From: Kocuria palustris
Lineage (GTDB): Bacteria > Actinomycetota > Actinomycetes > Actinomycetales > Micrococcaceae
Length of the DNA: 64,000 nucleotides
Assembly (NCBI RefSeq): GCF_007666205.1
Contig: NZ_VDOR01000001.1
Location: 248,001-312,000, forward strand
Direction of reading: 5' to 3'
Shown: positions 44,744 to 52,385 of the stretch, one piece after another
Layout: each line of letters opens with the position of its first letter
Numbering within the stretch: position 1 is the stretch's first letter
Position numbers and translations under genes: made by a program
Notes under the pieces: generated by a model
Told to the model about the DNA's origin: nothing
The model's database searches: none
What the model saw: the letters and a program-made list of their open reading frames with translations, nothing else

Positions 44744-45628
44744 ATGACGGACATGACGGCAGGCAACGAGTTCGGGGACTTCCTCAAGGCCCGTCGAGCG
44801 GCCCTGGATCCCGGCGACGACGGATCCCGACGACGCGTCCCGGGCCTTCGGCGCGAGGAGGTCGCCGCGCGGGCCGGCGTCAGCGCGGACTACTACACGC
44901 GCCTGGAGCAGGGCCGGCACAAGCGCCCGTCGGAATCGGTGCAGCTCGCCCTGGCCGAGGCCCTCGAACTGGACGTCATGGGCACCCGGCATCTGCAGGA
45001 TCTGGCCCGCGCCCTGGCGCTGCCGCAGCGGGCCCGCGCGAACGTCCCGGAGCAGCAGCGCCTCAAGCCCTCCCTGCTGGCCCTGCTCGAGACCTTCACC
45101 GATCACCCCGCCTTCGTGCGGGGGAGGCGCACCGAGGTCCTGGCCATGAACCCGCTGGCGGCCTCGCTGCTGGCCGACATCCCCGCCCGCCCGGCCGGGC
45201 AGCGCAGCCTCATCCACTGGGCCTTCCTGGATCCGCATGCGCGCGAGAAGTACGTCGACTGGGAGAAGATCGCCTCCTCCATGGTCGGGACCCTGCGGCT
45301 GGATGCAGGGCGCCACCCCGATGACCCGCAGCTCGCCCAGCTGGTGGGCGAGCTGTCCCTGCGCAGCGAGGAGTTCCGCACCTGGTGGGCGGACCACCGG
45401 GTGACCGAGCGCCGCGACGGGCTCAAGCGCCTGGACCACGAGATCGTGGGACGCATCGACGTGCGCTACGAGGCCCTCGAGGTCACGGGCGCCGAGGACC
45501 AGATGCTGTTCCTCTACTCGACCGAGAAGGGCTCGGAGTCCGAGGCCCGGCTGCGGACGCTCGCCTCATGGCTGACCGAGGATGCCGCCGGACAAGGCAG
45601 TATGCCGGAATCGGAATCCCTGGGCTGA
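44744..45628 (+). CDS. XRE-family regulator with MmyB-like ligand-binding domain
   Basis: 294 residues from the ATG at 44744. The N-terminal helix-turn-helix (about 9-75) contains RVPGLRREEVAARAGVSADY followed by YTRLEQGRHKRPSESV, the classic start of MmyB-type proteins. The C-terminal PAS-like MltR domain (about 105-270) shows RTEVLAMNPLAASLLADIP and WADHRVTERRDGLKRLDHEIVG with LFLYSTEKGSES near the end. It probably senses a lipid or small organic ligand and controls the divergent benE through the 44632 repeat. Confidence 0.88.
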   Translation: MTDMTAGNEFGDFLKARRAALDPGDDGSRRRVPGLRREEVAARAGVSADYYTRLEQGRHKRPSESVQLALAEALELDVMGTRHLQDLARALALPQRARANVPEQQRLKPSLLALLETFTDHPAFVRGRRTEVLAMNPLAASLLADIPARPAGQRSLIHWAFLDPHAREKYVDWEKIASSMVGTLRLDAGRHPDDPQLAQLVGELSLRSEEFRTWWADHRVTERRDGLKRLDHEIVGRIDVRYEALEVTGAEDQMLFLYSTEKGSESEARLRTLASWLTEDAAGQGSMPESESLG

Positions 45629-45629
45629 G

Positions 45630-45650
45630 CTCCCCGTCGCGACCGGGGAG
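45630..45650. terminator. Short hairpin between converging genes
   Basis: CTCCCCG (45630-45636) pairs with CGGGGAG (45644-45650), and GTCGCGAC extends the symmetry between them. It is located just after the regulator stop and before the SMP-30 stop. Confidence 0.45.
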
Positions 45651-45709
45651 TGCTCGGACCTCGGCTCCACCGAGGCGCCGACCCGGGGGGGCGACGCGTC
45701 GGGCGCGGC

Positions 45710-46567
45710 TCAGCCGGCGAAGGGCTGGGGCTCGAGGCCGCGCACGCCCGGTTCGACCGCGTAGATCGAGCCTGCGGCGGGCTCCTCGTGGTCGGGCAGG
45801 TTCTCCCGGGACGACGTCATGTAGAGCCGGTCCAGATCCGGGCCGCCGAAGGTGCAGGCGGTGATCTGCCGGACGGGCAGCTCGATGACCTGCGTGAGCT
45901 CGCCCTCGGGGGAGTAGCGGTGCACGGCGGATCCGTGGTTCATGGCCACCCAGATGCCGCCCTCGGCATCCACGGTCAGGCCGTCGGGATGCCCGGTCTG
46001 CTCGGGCACGCGCACGAGCGGGCGGGGATCGACGGGCCCGCGCTCGGGGTCGTGGTCGAAGACCGTGACCTGCCCCGTGGGGGTGTCGTTCCAGTAGGCC
46101 AGGGCGCCGTCGGGGCTCCAGGCGATGCCGTTGCTGATCGAGGCGCCGTCCCACCCCGTCTGCGGCTCGCTGCCGGGGCCGTCCCAGCGGTAGACCGTGG
46201 CGTCGCCCTCCGTCTTCTCGTAGGCCATGTTCCCGAGCCACAGCCGCCCCTGGGGGTCGCAGCCGCCCTCGTTGTTGCGCAGCCGCGGATCGTCGAACAG
46301 GGTCACGGCCTCGGCCAGATCCGAGAGGTCGTCCTGCCGGGCCAGAGCGATCCCGGACTCCGTGGCCACGACGGCGCCGCCGTCGACGCGCGGGCGGATC
46401 ATGGCCGCGATCTTCGACGGGACCTCGAGACGGCGGTGCTGATCGCCGTCGAGCTCGATGATCGCCCCGTGGAGCATGTCCACGAACCGCAGACGGCCCG
46501 TGGCCGGCCACCAGCAGGGGCCCTCCGCGTGGTGGGCGATCGACTCCGTGATGCGCTCTGCCTTCAT
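45710..46567 (-). CDS. SMP-30/gluconolactonase-family hydrolase
   Basis: 285 residues from the ATG at 46567, chosen because AAGGAG lies 8 bp upstream; the ATG at 46573 is too close to it. Six-bladed beta-propeller with metal ligands in HHAEGPCWWP (Glu), RNNEGGCDPQGRLWLG (Asn), ISNGIAWSPDG (Asn) and HPDGLTVDAEGGIW (Asp). Members hydrolyse sugar lactones. There are no sugar dehydrogenase genes next to it, so the substrate is open. It is transcribed after the SDR gene but is separated from it by a terminator. Confidence 0.87.
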   Translation of the reverse strand: MKAERITESIAHHAEGPCWWPATGRLRFVDMLHGAIIELDGDQHRRLEVPSKIAAMIRPRVDGGAVVATESGIALARQDDLSDLAEAVTLFDDPRLRNNEGGCDPQGRLWLGNMAYEKTEGDATVYRWDGPGSEPQTGWDGASISNGIAWSPDGALAYWNDTPTGQVTVFDHDPERGPVDPRPLVRVPEQTGHPDGLTVDAEGGIWVAMNHGSAVHRYSPEGELTQVIELPVRQITACTFGGPDLDRLYMTSSRENLPDHEEPAAGSIYAVEPGVRGLEPQPFAG

Positions 46568-46587
46568 GGTCATGCTCCTTCGGGTAG

Positions 46588-46627
46588 GACGACGGGCCGG
46601 AGCCCGTGAGGGATCCGGCCCGTCGTC
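46588..46627 (-). terminator. Terminator after the SDR gene
   Basis: GACGACGGGCCGG (46588-46600) pairs with 46615-46627 (13 bp), 14-base loop, in the gap between the SDR stop and the SMP-30 start. It suggests that the two minus-strand genes are separate transcripts. Confidence 0.65.
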
Positions 46628-46657
46628 ATGGTGCGTCGTGCTGCGTCTCGGCGTCGA

Positions 46658-47575
46658 TCAGGCGACCGGGGAGCCGCCGTTGACGTTGAGGACGTCGCCG
46701 GTCACGTAGCTGGACTCGGGCGAGGCCAGGTAGACGTAGGCCGGGGCGAGCTCCGTGGGCTGGCCGGCGCGGCCGATCGGGGCCTGGCGGCCGAACGAGG
46801 TCAGCTGGTCCTCGGTCTTGTTGTCCGTGACCTGCAGCGGGGTCCAGATGGGGCCCGGGGCCACGGCGTTGACGCGGATGCCGCGCTCGACGAGCTGCTG
46901 AGCCATCGCCTGGGTGAAGGCGTTGATGGCGCCGTTCGAGGAGGCGTAGTCCACCAGGGTCTCCGAGGGCTTGTAGGCCTGGACGGAGGTCGTGTTGATG
47001 ATCGACGAGCCCGCCGGCATCACGTTCAGCGCCGCCTGCGTGACGCGGAACATCGAGAACAGCTTGATGTCGAAGGTGTTCTCGAACTGCTCGTCCGTGA
47101 TCGCCTCGATGCTCTCCCAGTGGTACTGGCGACCGGCATTGTTGACCAGGATGTCCAGGGCGCCGAGCTCATCGGCGACCTTGCCGGGCAGCTTGCGGGC
47201 GAAGTCCTTGTCGCGCAGGTCGCCGGGCAGCAGCAGGGCCTTGCGGCCGGCGCCCTCGATGAGCTCGCGGACGTGCTGGGCGTCCTGCTCCTCCTCGGGG
47301 AGGTAGCTGATGGCCACGTTCGCGCCCTCGCGGGCGAAGGCGATGGCCACGGCTGCGCCGATCCCGGAGTCGCCGCCGGTGATCAGGGCCGTGCGGCCCT
47401 CCAGACGACCGGTGCCGCGGTAGGTCTCCTCGCCCAGGTCGGCGCGCGGCTCGAGGTCGCGATCCAGCCCGGGAGCCTCCTGGGACTGCACCGGCGGGTC
47501 GATCTGGACGTAGCGGTTCGTGGGGTTCTGGAACGTGAGCTGGTCGTTCTTCTCGTTGTTCGTCATGTCCCCCAT
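46658..47575 (-). CDS. Short-chain dehydrogenase/reductase with altered active site (YASSN)
   Basis: 305 residues from the ATG at 47575 (an ATG at 47566 is an alternative). The N-terminal 60 residues match the YghA/YhxC-type stress SDRs (QNPTNRYVQIDPPVQSQEAPG). Coenzyme motif TALITGGDSGIGAAVAIAFA, VNNAG at about 145, and catalytic Ser in INTTSVQAYKPS. The catalytic Tyr is followed by ASSNGA, so the conserved Lys of YxxxK is Asn. This could lower dehydrogenase activity or mark a special subgroup. A typical length otherwise. Confidence 0.88.
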   Translation of the reverse strand: MGDMTNNEKNDQLTFQNPTNRYVQIDPPVQSQEAPGLDRDLEPRADLGEETYRGTGRLEGRTALITGGDSGIGAAVAIAFAREGANVAISYLPEEEQDAQHVRELIEGAGRKALLLPGDLRDKDFARKLPGKVADELGALDILVNNAGRQYHWESIEAITDEQFENTFDIKLFSMFRVTQAALNVMPAGSSIINTTSVQAYKPSETLVDYASSNGAINAFTQAMAQQLVERGIRVNAVAPGPIWTPLQVTDNKTEDQLTSFGRQAPIGRAGQPTELAPAYVYLASPESSYVTGDVLNVNGGSPVA

Positions 47576-47584
47576 TTTAGATGA

Positions 47585-48622
47585 TCAGTCCCCTGACTGT
47601 CTCCGGGGATGCCGACCACCGGGCCTCGGTTCGCTGTGGGCGTGATGACCGCCCGCCTCCGGCTCCGGGGCCCGGAAGAGCCACGAGAACGGAGCGCCCC
47701 GCCGGGACAGGCGGACCAGGATCCAGCTGCCCAGCAGCGCGGCGGCCGAGCCGATCGCCCAGTGCGCCCAGAAGGACTCGATGCCCGCGGTCGCCAGGAC
47801 CCGGCGCACGACCAGCAGGATCGGCACGTGGGCGACGTACCAGATCATCGACGTGCGCCCGATGGCTCGCACCGCGCTCAGGCGCTCCTGCGGCAGGGCC
47901 GCGATGCCGGCGATCAGGGCCAGGATCCCCATGAGCGCGAAGACGGCGAACTCGGCCCGGTACTCGAGCTCGGGCGGCCCGTCGATCCCGTAGGCGGCGA
48001 AGCCCAGGCCGATCACCGCGAAGAACCCCGCGGGCACGGGCCGGGTCAGCCGTCGCAGCACCTCGGGGTGGCGGGACAGCAGCTGGCCGAGGAAGAACCA
48101 GCCGGCGAAGTACGTGAGCTGGCCGGGCAGGGACCCGTCGGGCAGCAGCAGGGAGGCTCCCCACATCACCGGGATCACGACCCCGGCCGGCAGCGGGCGC
48201 AGCGGGATCGCGACGGCGTAGTAGATCAGCAGGAAGAACAGGAACCACAGGTACGACGTGGCGATCCACGCCGTGGGATCGAGCCAGCTGTCCCCGCCGT
48301 CGTTGAGGCCCAGGAAGATGAACGCCCAGATCAGATACGGCCACAGCAGGCCGCGCACCTTGCCTCGGGCGTAGCGGGGCAGCCCCTTGGCCAGGGAGCG
48401 GTCCAGCAGCATCCCCGACAGCAGCATGAGCGACGGCATGCGGAACGGGACGAGGAACTCGTGCACGTTGCGGAACCACTCGGGCGCGTCGATCCCGAAC
48501 TCGACGGGCACGGTCGTGGCGTGGCGCAGGACCACCAGGACGATCGCGATGCCGCGCACCGCGTCCATCCACTCGAAGCGCCCGCCCTGGGCGGAGCTCC
48601 GGTCGGCGGCGAGGGCGGGCAT
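47585..48622 (-). CDS. Membrane-bound acyltransferase 3 (OafA-like)
   Basis: 345 residues from the ATG at 48622 with AGGAGCAG upstream; the frame extends further but without support. Ten or so membrane helices. The family signature is seen at the start, FEWMDAVRGIAIVLVVLRHA, and in EFLVPFRMPSLMLLSGMLLD; a later GQLTYFAGWFFLGQLLS is also typical. Such enzymes transfer acyl groups to sugars or peptidoglycan at the outer membrane face. C-terminal 30 residues are His/Pro-rich and cytoplasmic or disordered. Lies 9 bp from the SDR start, but no clear promoter or terminator is seen between them. Confidence 0.85.
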   Translation of the reverse strand: MPALAADRSSAQGGRFEWMDAVRGIAIVLVVLRHATTVPVEFGIDAPEWFRNVHEFLVPFRMPSLMLLSGMLLDRSLAKGLPRYARGKVRGLLWPYLIWAFIFLGLNDGGDSWLDPTAWIATSYLWFLFFLLIYYAVAIPLRPLPAGVVIPVMWGASLLLPDGSLPGQLTYFAGWFFLGQLLSRHPEVLRRLTRPVPAGFFAVIGLGFAAYGIDGPPELEYRAEFAVFALMGILALIAGIAALPQERLSAVRAIGRTSMIWYVAHVPILLVVRRVLATAGIESFWAHWAIGSAAALLGSWILVRLSRRGAPFSWLFRAPEPEAGGHHAHSEPRPGGRHPRRQSGD

Positions 48623-48955
48623 GCTGCTCCTGGGGGTGGAGGTCTGGGGAAGCGCACAGTCTGCACCGCCGATCCCTGTGCCCGCCCGAGCACGCGCCGG
48701 GCGGCAGCTGATGACCTCTGCGGCCGTTCTATGCAGGACCATCATCTCTCGCCGGGGTGGCCGTCGGGTGTCCGCCGCCTCTCCGGGCGGTGTCTGCCCA
48801 GGTCCCGACGGGGTCTCGGCGGACGATATGCCGATACCGCCGTCGGACGGGAGGGAGGACGCCGAGGGGGTGCGCCGCTGAACGCGCCCAGACTGCTCCC
48901 ACGACCCTCCCAGGAGGCAGCGAGGTCATCCGGGGAGGGGCGAGCCGCCCGGGGA
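48623..48955. other. Intergenic gap with no identified feature
   Basis: 333 bp between the OYE stop and the acyltransferase start, both minus strand. I see no gene, no strong hairpin and no clear promoter; weak inverted repeats exist, as expected for GC-rich DNA. The acyltransferase promoter presumably lies here. Confidence 0.5.
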
Positions 48956-50074
48956 TCAGGGCCGGGTCATCGCGGGACCCTCCGGAGCGGCGGTCCCGGA
49001 CACGGCCATCGGGTAGTCGGTGTAGCCCGCGGCGTCGTGCGTGTAGAACGTGCTCGGATCGGGCTCGTTGACCGGCAGCCCCTCCGCCCAGCGCCTCACC
49101 AGATCCGGATTGGCGATCAGGGAGCGGCCCACGACGGCGGCGTCGCCGGCCCCGCTCTCCACGATCTCGCGGGCGGCCGCGAGATCCGTGATCTGCGTCC
49201 ACCCGGTGTTGAGCAGCAGCGGGCCGTCGAACAGCTCGCGCACGACCGCGACCGCCGGGTGCTCCGGGTCCGCTGCGAACAGCGAGATGTAGGCCAGCCC
49301 CAGCCCTCCGATGTCCTCGAGCAGGGCCCGGTAGGCGGCCTCGGTCTCCTGGGGATCGGTCTCCGCCGTCCCCTGCGCCCCGTTGCCGGGGGAGAGGCGG
49401 ATCGCCGTGCGATCGGCTCCGACCTCGTCGACGACGGCGCGCACCACCTCCGCCGGGAACGCCGCGCGGGCTGCGGCCGAGCCGCCGTAGTCGTCCGTGC
49501 GCTGATTCGCCCCCGGGGACAGGAACTGGTGGAGGAGATAGCCGTTGGCGCCGTGCAGCTCGACCAGGTCGATCCCGGCGTCGACGGCCCGCCGCGCAGC
49601 GGCCGCGAAGCCGTCGCGGATCTCGGCCAGCTCGTCCGTGCTCAGCTCCCGCGGCACGGGGATCTCCTCCTTGCCGCCGTCGGGCAGATGCAGAGACGTG
49701 CCCGGGGCGATGGCGCTGGGCCCGACGGGCTGCTCGCCGCCGTTGACCGCGGGGTGCGAGACGCGCCCGCCGTGCATGATCTGCAGGGACAGGCGGCCGC
49801 CCTCGGCATGCACCGCCTCGGCCACACGGGCCCAGCCGGCGGCGTGCGCGTCGTCGACGATGCCCGCCTGGCCCGGGTAGGACTTCCCGACCGTCGCGGG
49901 GTAGGTCCCCTCCGTGGTCAGCAGACCCACCGAGGCGCGCTGGGCGTAGTACTCGATGTTCAGCTCCGAGGGCGTGCCGTCGGCCTGGGCCCGCAGACGG
50001 GTCAGCGGCGCCATGACGACGCGGTTGGGGGCCTGGACGGCTCCGAGGATGAGCGGGTCGAAGAGCGTGGGCAT
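48956..50074 (-). CDS. NADH:flavin oxidoreductase, old yellow enzyme family
   Basis: 372 residues from the ATG at 50074. FMN TIM barrel: LFDPLILGAVQAPNRVVMAP, SLQIMHGGRVSHPAVNGGEQ, VDLVELHGANGYLLHQFLSP (substrate His-Asn pair) and GWTQITDLAAAREIVESG with VVGRSLIANPDLVRRW. The usual Tyr in the active site lies in YLLHQF. Members reduce activated alkenes, nitroesters or enones with NADPH. The similarity to E. coli NemA suggests detoxification. It diverges from the fructose PTS gene across 196 bp. Confidence 0.9.
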   Translation of the reverse strand: MPTLFDPLILGAVQAPNRVVMAPLTRLRAQADGTPSELNIEYYAQRASVGLLTTEGTYPATVGKSYPGQAGIVDDAHAAGWARVAEAVHAEGGRLSLQIMHGGRVSHPAVNGGEQPVGPSAIAPGTSLHLPDGGKEEIPVPRELSTDELAEIRDGFAAAARRAVDAGIDLVELHGANGYLLHQFLSPGANQRTDDYGGSAAARAAFPAEVVRAVVDEVGADRTAIRLSPGNGAQGTAETDPQETEAAYRALLEDIGGLGLAYISLFAADPEHPAVAVVRELFDGPLLLNTGWTQITDLAAAREIVESGAGDAAVVGRSLIANPDLVRRWAEGLPVNEPDPSTFYTHDAAGYTDYPMAVSGTAAPEGPAMTRP

Positions 50075-50270
50075 GGGGAGTCCTTCTCGGTGGGCGGGCG
50101 ACGACACTGCAGGTCAAGCATCCGCAGCTGCCAGGTATTCCGCGTCCGCGAGGGTCGCAGAGCCCCGGCGGCAGTAGAGTTCGCCATGCGAACAGATGAG
50201 GGGGAGGGGTGGACGGCCAGGGTGTCCGACGCCCCGCCGCCTTCGACGCAGTACGACGAGAAGAGGCGTC

Positions 50271-52346
50271 ATGTCCGGCCGCAAGAGGATCCTGGCCATC
50301 ACCGCGTGCCCCACGGGCATCGCCCATACCTTCATGGCGGCGGAGAAGCTCGAAGAGGCCGCCCGCGACCTGGGGTACGACATCGCGATCGAGACGCATG
50401 GATCCATCGGGGTGGAGGGCGCCTTCACCGATGAGCAGATCGCGGAGGCCGACGCGGTCGTCGTGGCGGCGGACAAGCAGATCGAGATGACGCGATTCGC
50501 CGGGCTGCCCGTGGCCTCGGCCGGGGTGGCCGAGGGCATCCATCACCCGCGTGACCTGATCGAGCGGGCCCTCGGCAGCGAGGTGCTGCAGGGCGAGCGG
50601 GCCGTGAACGAGACCGCCGGTGTCGGGAGCGGGCGCATGAGCCCGCTCCAGAGCGTCTACAAGGCGCTCATGAATGGTGTCTCCCACATGATCCCGTTCG
50701 TGGTCACGGGAGGCCTGCTGATCGCGATATCGCTGACGCTGGGCGGCGATGCCACTGCGGAAGGACTGGTGATCCCGGAGGGGACCTTCTGGTGGACGAT
50801 CAATCAGATCGGGGTGCTGGGCTTCACCGTCATGGTCCCCGTGCTGTCGGGGTACATCGCCTACGCGATCGCCGACAGGCCCGGTCTCGCACCAGGGATG
50901 ATCACCGGCTTCATCGCCGTGACCGGCAGCCTCTACGGCTCCGAGGCGGGCGCAGGATTCCTCGGGGGCATCCTCACGGGCTTCGCGTGCGGATACGTGG
51001 CGCTCGCGCTCAAGCGCATCCCCGTCCACAAGTACATCCAGCCGATCATGCCGATCATCGTGATCCCGGTGGTCACATCGGTCGTCGTCGGCCTCCTGTT
51101 CGTCTATCTCGTGGGGGCGCCGGTGGCGTCCTTCTTCGGCTTCCTCACGGACTGGCTGGCGGGCATGGACGGCACCAGCGCCGTCGTCCTCGGCGTGATC
51201 CTGGGAGCCATGATCGGCTCCGACATGGGAGGGCCGATCAACAAGACGGCCTTCCTGTTCGGCGGCGGCCTGATCGCCGCCGGCAATCCCGGGCCGATGG
51301 GCATGGCGGCAGCGGCGATCGCCGTTCCGCCGCTGGGCATGGGGCTCGCGACGCTGCTGAGGCGCGCCTGGTTCACGCCTCAGGAGCGGGAATCGGGGAT
51401 CGCCGCTCTGTTCATGGGCTTCTTCGGCATCACCGAGGGCGCCATCCCGTTCGCCGCGGCACGGCCGCTCCAGGTCATCCCCGCGAACATGATCGGGGGC
51501 GCCGTCGCCGGCGGCCTCGCTGGTCTGGCGGGGGTCGGCGACCACGTCATGCACGGCGGCCCCATCGTGGCCGTGCTCGGCGCTGTCGACAACACGGTCA
51601 TGTTCTTCGTCAGCGCGCTGCTCGGCACCGCAGTCACCGCAGGGGCGGCCCTCGCCCTGATGGGAGTGCAGCGGAGGCGGATGCTCCGCTCGGCCGAGCA
51701 GACGGCCGCGGAGTCCCCGTCGTCGCCCGACGGCGAACCTGCGCAGGAGAGCGGATCCGGACCTGGGGGCTCCACGGCGCTGACCTCGGACGACCCGGTC
51801 AGGACCGCGTCGTCCTCTGACCCCCAGAGCCACGGCGGGGTCGCGACGGCTCCCCGGCAGACGGGGGAGAAGTCCTCGCGACGGGCCATTCCGCTGCGCG
51901 AATACCTTCGGGAGCCCTCGGTCCTGCTGGACGAGGACCTCAGGACGCGGGACGACGTGCTCAGGGCCCTTGCGGCCAGAGGCGCTGCGTCGGGGCAGAT
52001 CGCCGATGTCGAGCGGGTGGTCGCCTCAGCCCTCTCCCGTGAGGAGCAGGGCTCCACGGGGGTCGGGAGCGCCATCGCGATCCCGCATGCCAAGTCCGAC
52101 GGCGCAGCATCGCCGTTCATCGGATTCGCCCGGCTCGCCGACCCGATCGAATGGAGCGCAGCAGCCGCAGAGCCGGTGCGCCTGGTCTTCCTGATCGCCG
52201 TTCCCGAGCACGCCGCCGGGACGGAGCACCTGAAGATCCTGGCCAACCTGTCGCGGTCCCTGGCCCGCACGGAGGTCAAGGAACGGCTGGTGTCGGCGTC
52301 CACCGCAGAAGAGGTCATCGCCGCTCTGGAGATGCCCAAGCGCTGA
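50271..52346 (+). CDS. fruA: Fructose-type PTS permease, EIIBCA fusion
   Basis: 691 residues from the ATG at 50271. EIIB at the N-terminus: ILAITACPTGIAHTFMAAEK with phosphocysteine Cys13. EIIC from about 122 to 465: MSPLQSVYKALMNGVSHMIP, ADRPGLAPGMITGF, MGGPINKTAFLFGGG and FFGITEGAIPFAAA. A disordered linker (about 470-545). EIIA at the C-terminus with phospho-His606 in AIAIPHAKSDGA. This order (B-C-A) differs from the common A-B-C arrangement. It imports and phosphorylates a ketose, probably fructose. No fruK, HPr or regulator gene flanks it. Confidence 0.9.
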   Translation: MSGRKRILAITACPTGIAHTFMAAEKLEEAARDLGYDIAIETHGSIGVEGAFTDEQIAEADAVVVAADKQIEMTRFAGLPVASAGVAEGIHHPRDLIERALGSEVLQGERAVNETAGVGSGRMSPLQSVYKALMNGVSHMIPFVVTGGLLIAISLTLGGDATAEGLVIPEGTFWWTINQIGVLGFTVMVPVLSGYIAYAIADRPGLAPGMITGFIAVTGSLYGSEAGAGFLGGILTGFACGYVALALKRIPVHKYIQPIMPIIVIPVVTSVVVGLLFVYLVGAPVASFFGFLTDWLAGMDGTSAVVLGVILGAMIGSDMGGPINKTAFLFGGGLIAAGNPGPMGMAAAAIAVPPLGMGLATLLRRAWFTPQERESGIAALFMGFFGITEGAIPFAAARPLQVIPANMIGGAVAGGLAGLAGVGDHVMHGGPIVAVLGAVDNTVMFFVSALLGTAVTAGAALALMGVQRRRMLRSAEQTAAESPSSPDGEPAQESGSGPGGSTALTSDDPVRTASSSDPQSHGGVATAPRQTGEKSSRRAIPLREYLREPSVLLDEDLRTRDDVLRALAARGAASGQIADVERVVASALSREEQGSTGVGSAIAIPHAKSDGAASPFIGFARLADPIEWSAAAAEPVRLVFLIAVPEHAAGTEHLKILANLSRSLARTEVKERLVSASTAEEVIAALEMPKR

Positions 52347-52385
52347 GCATTCCGCCCGCCGAGGCGGTGATCGCCGTGGGCAGGA

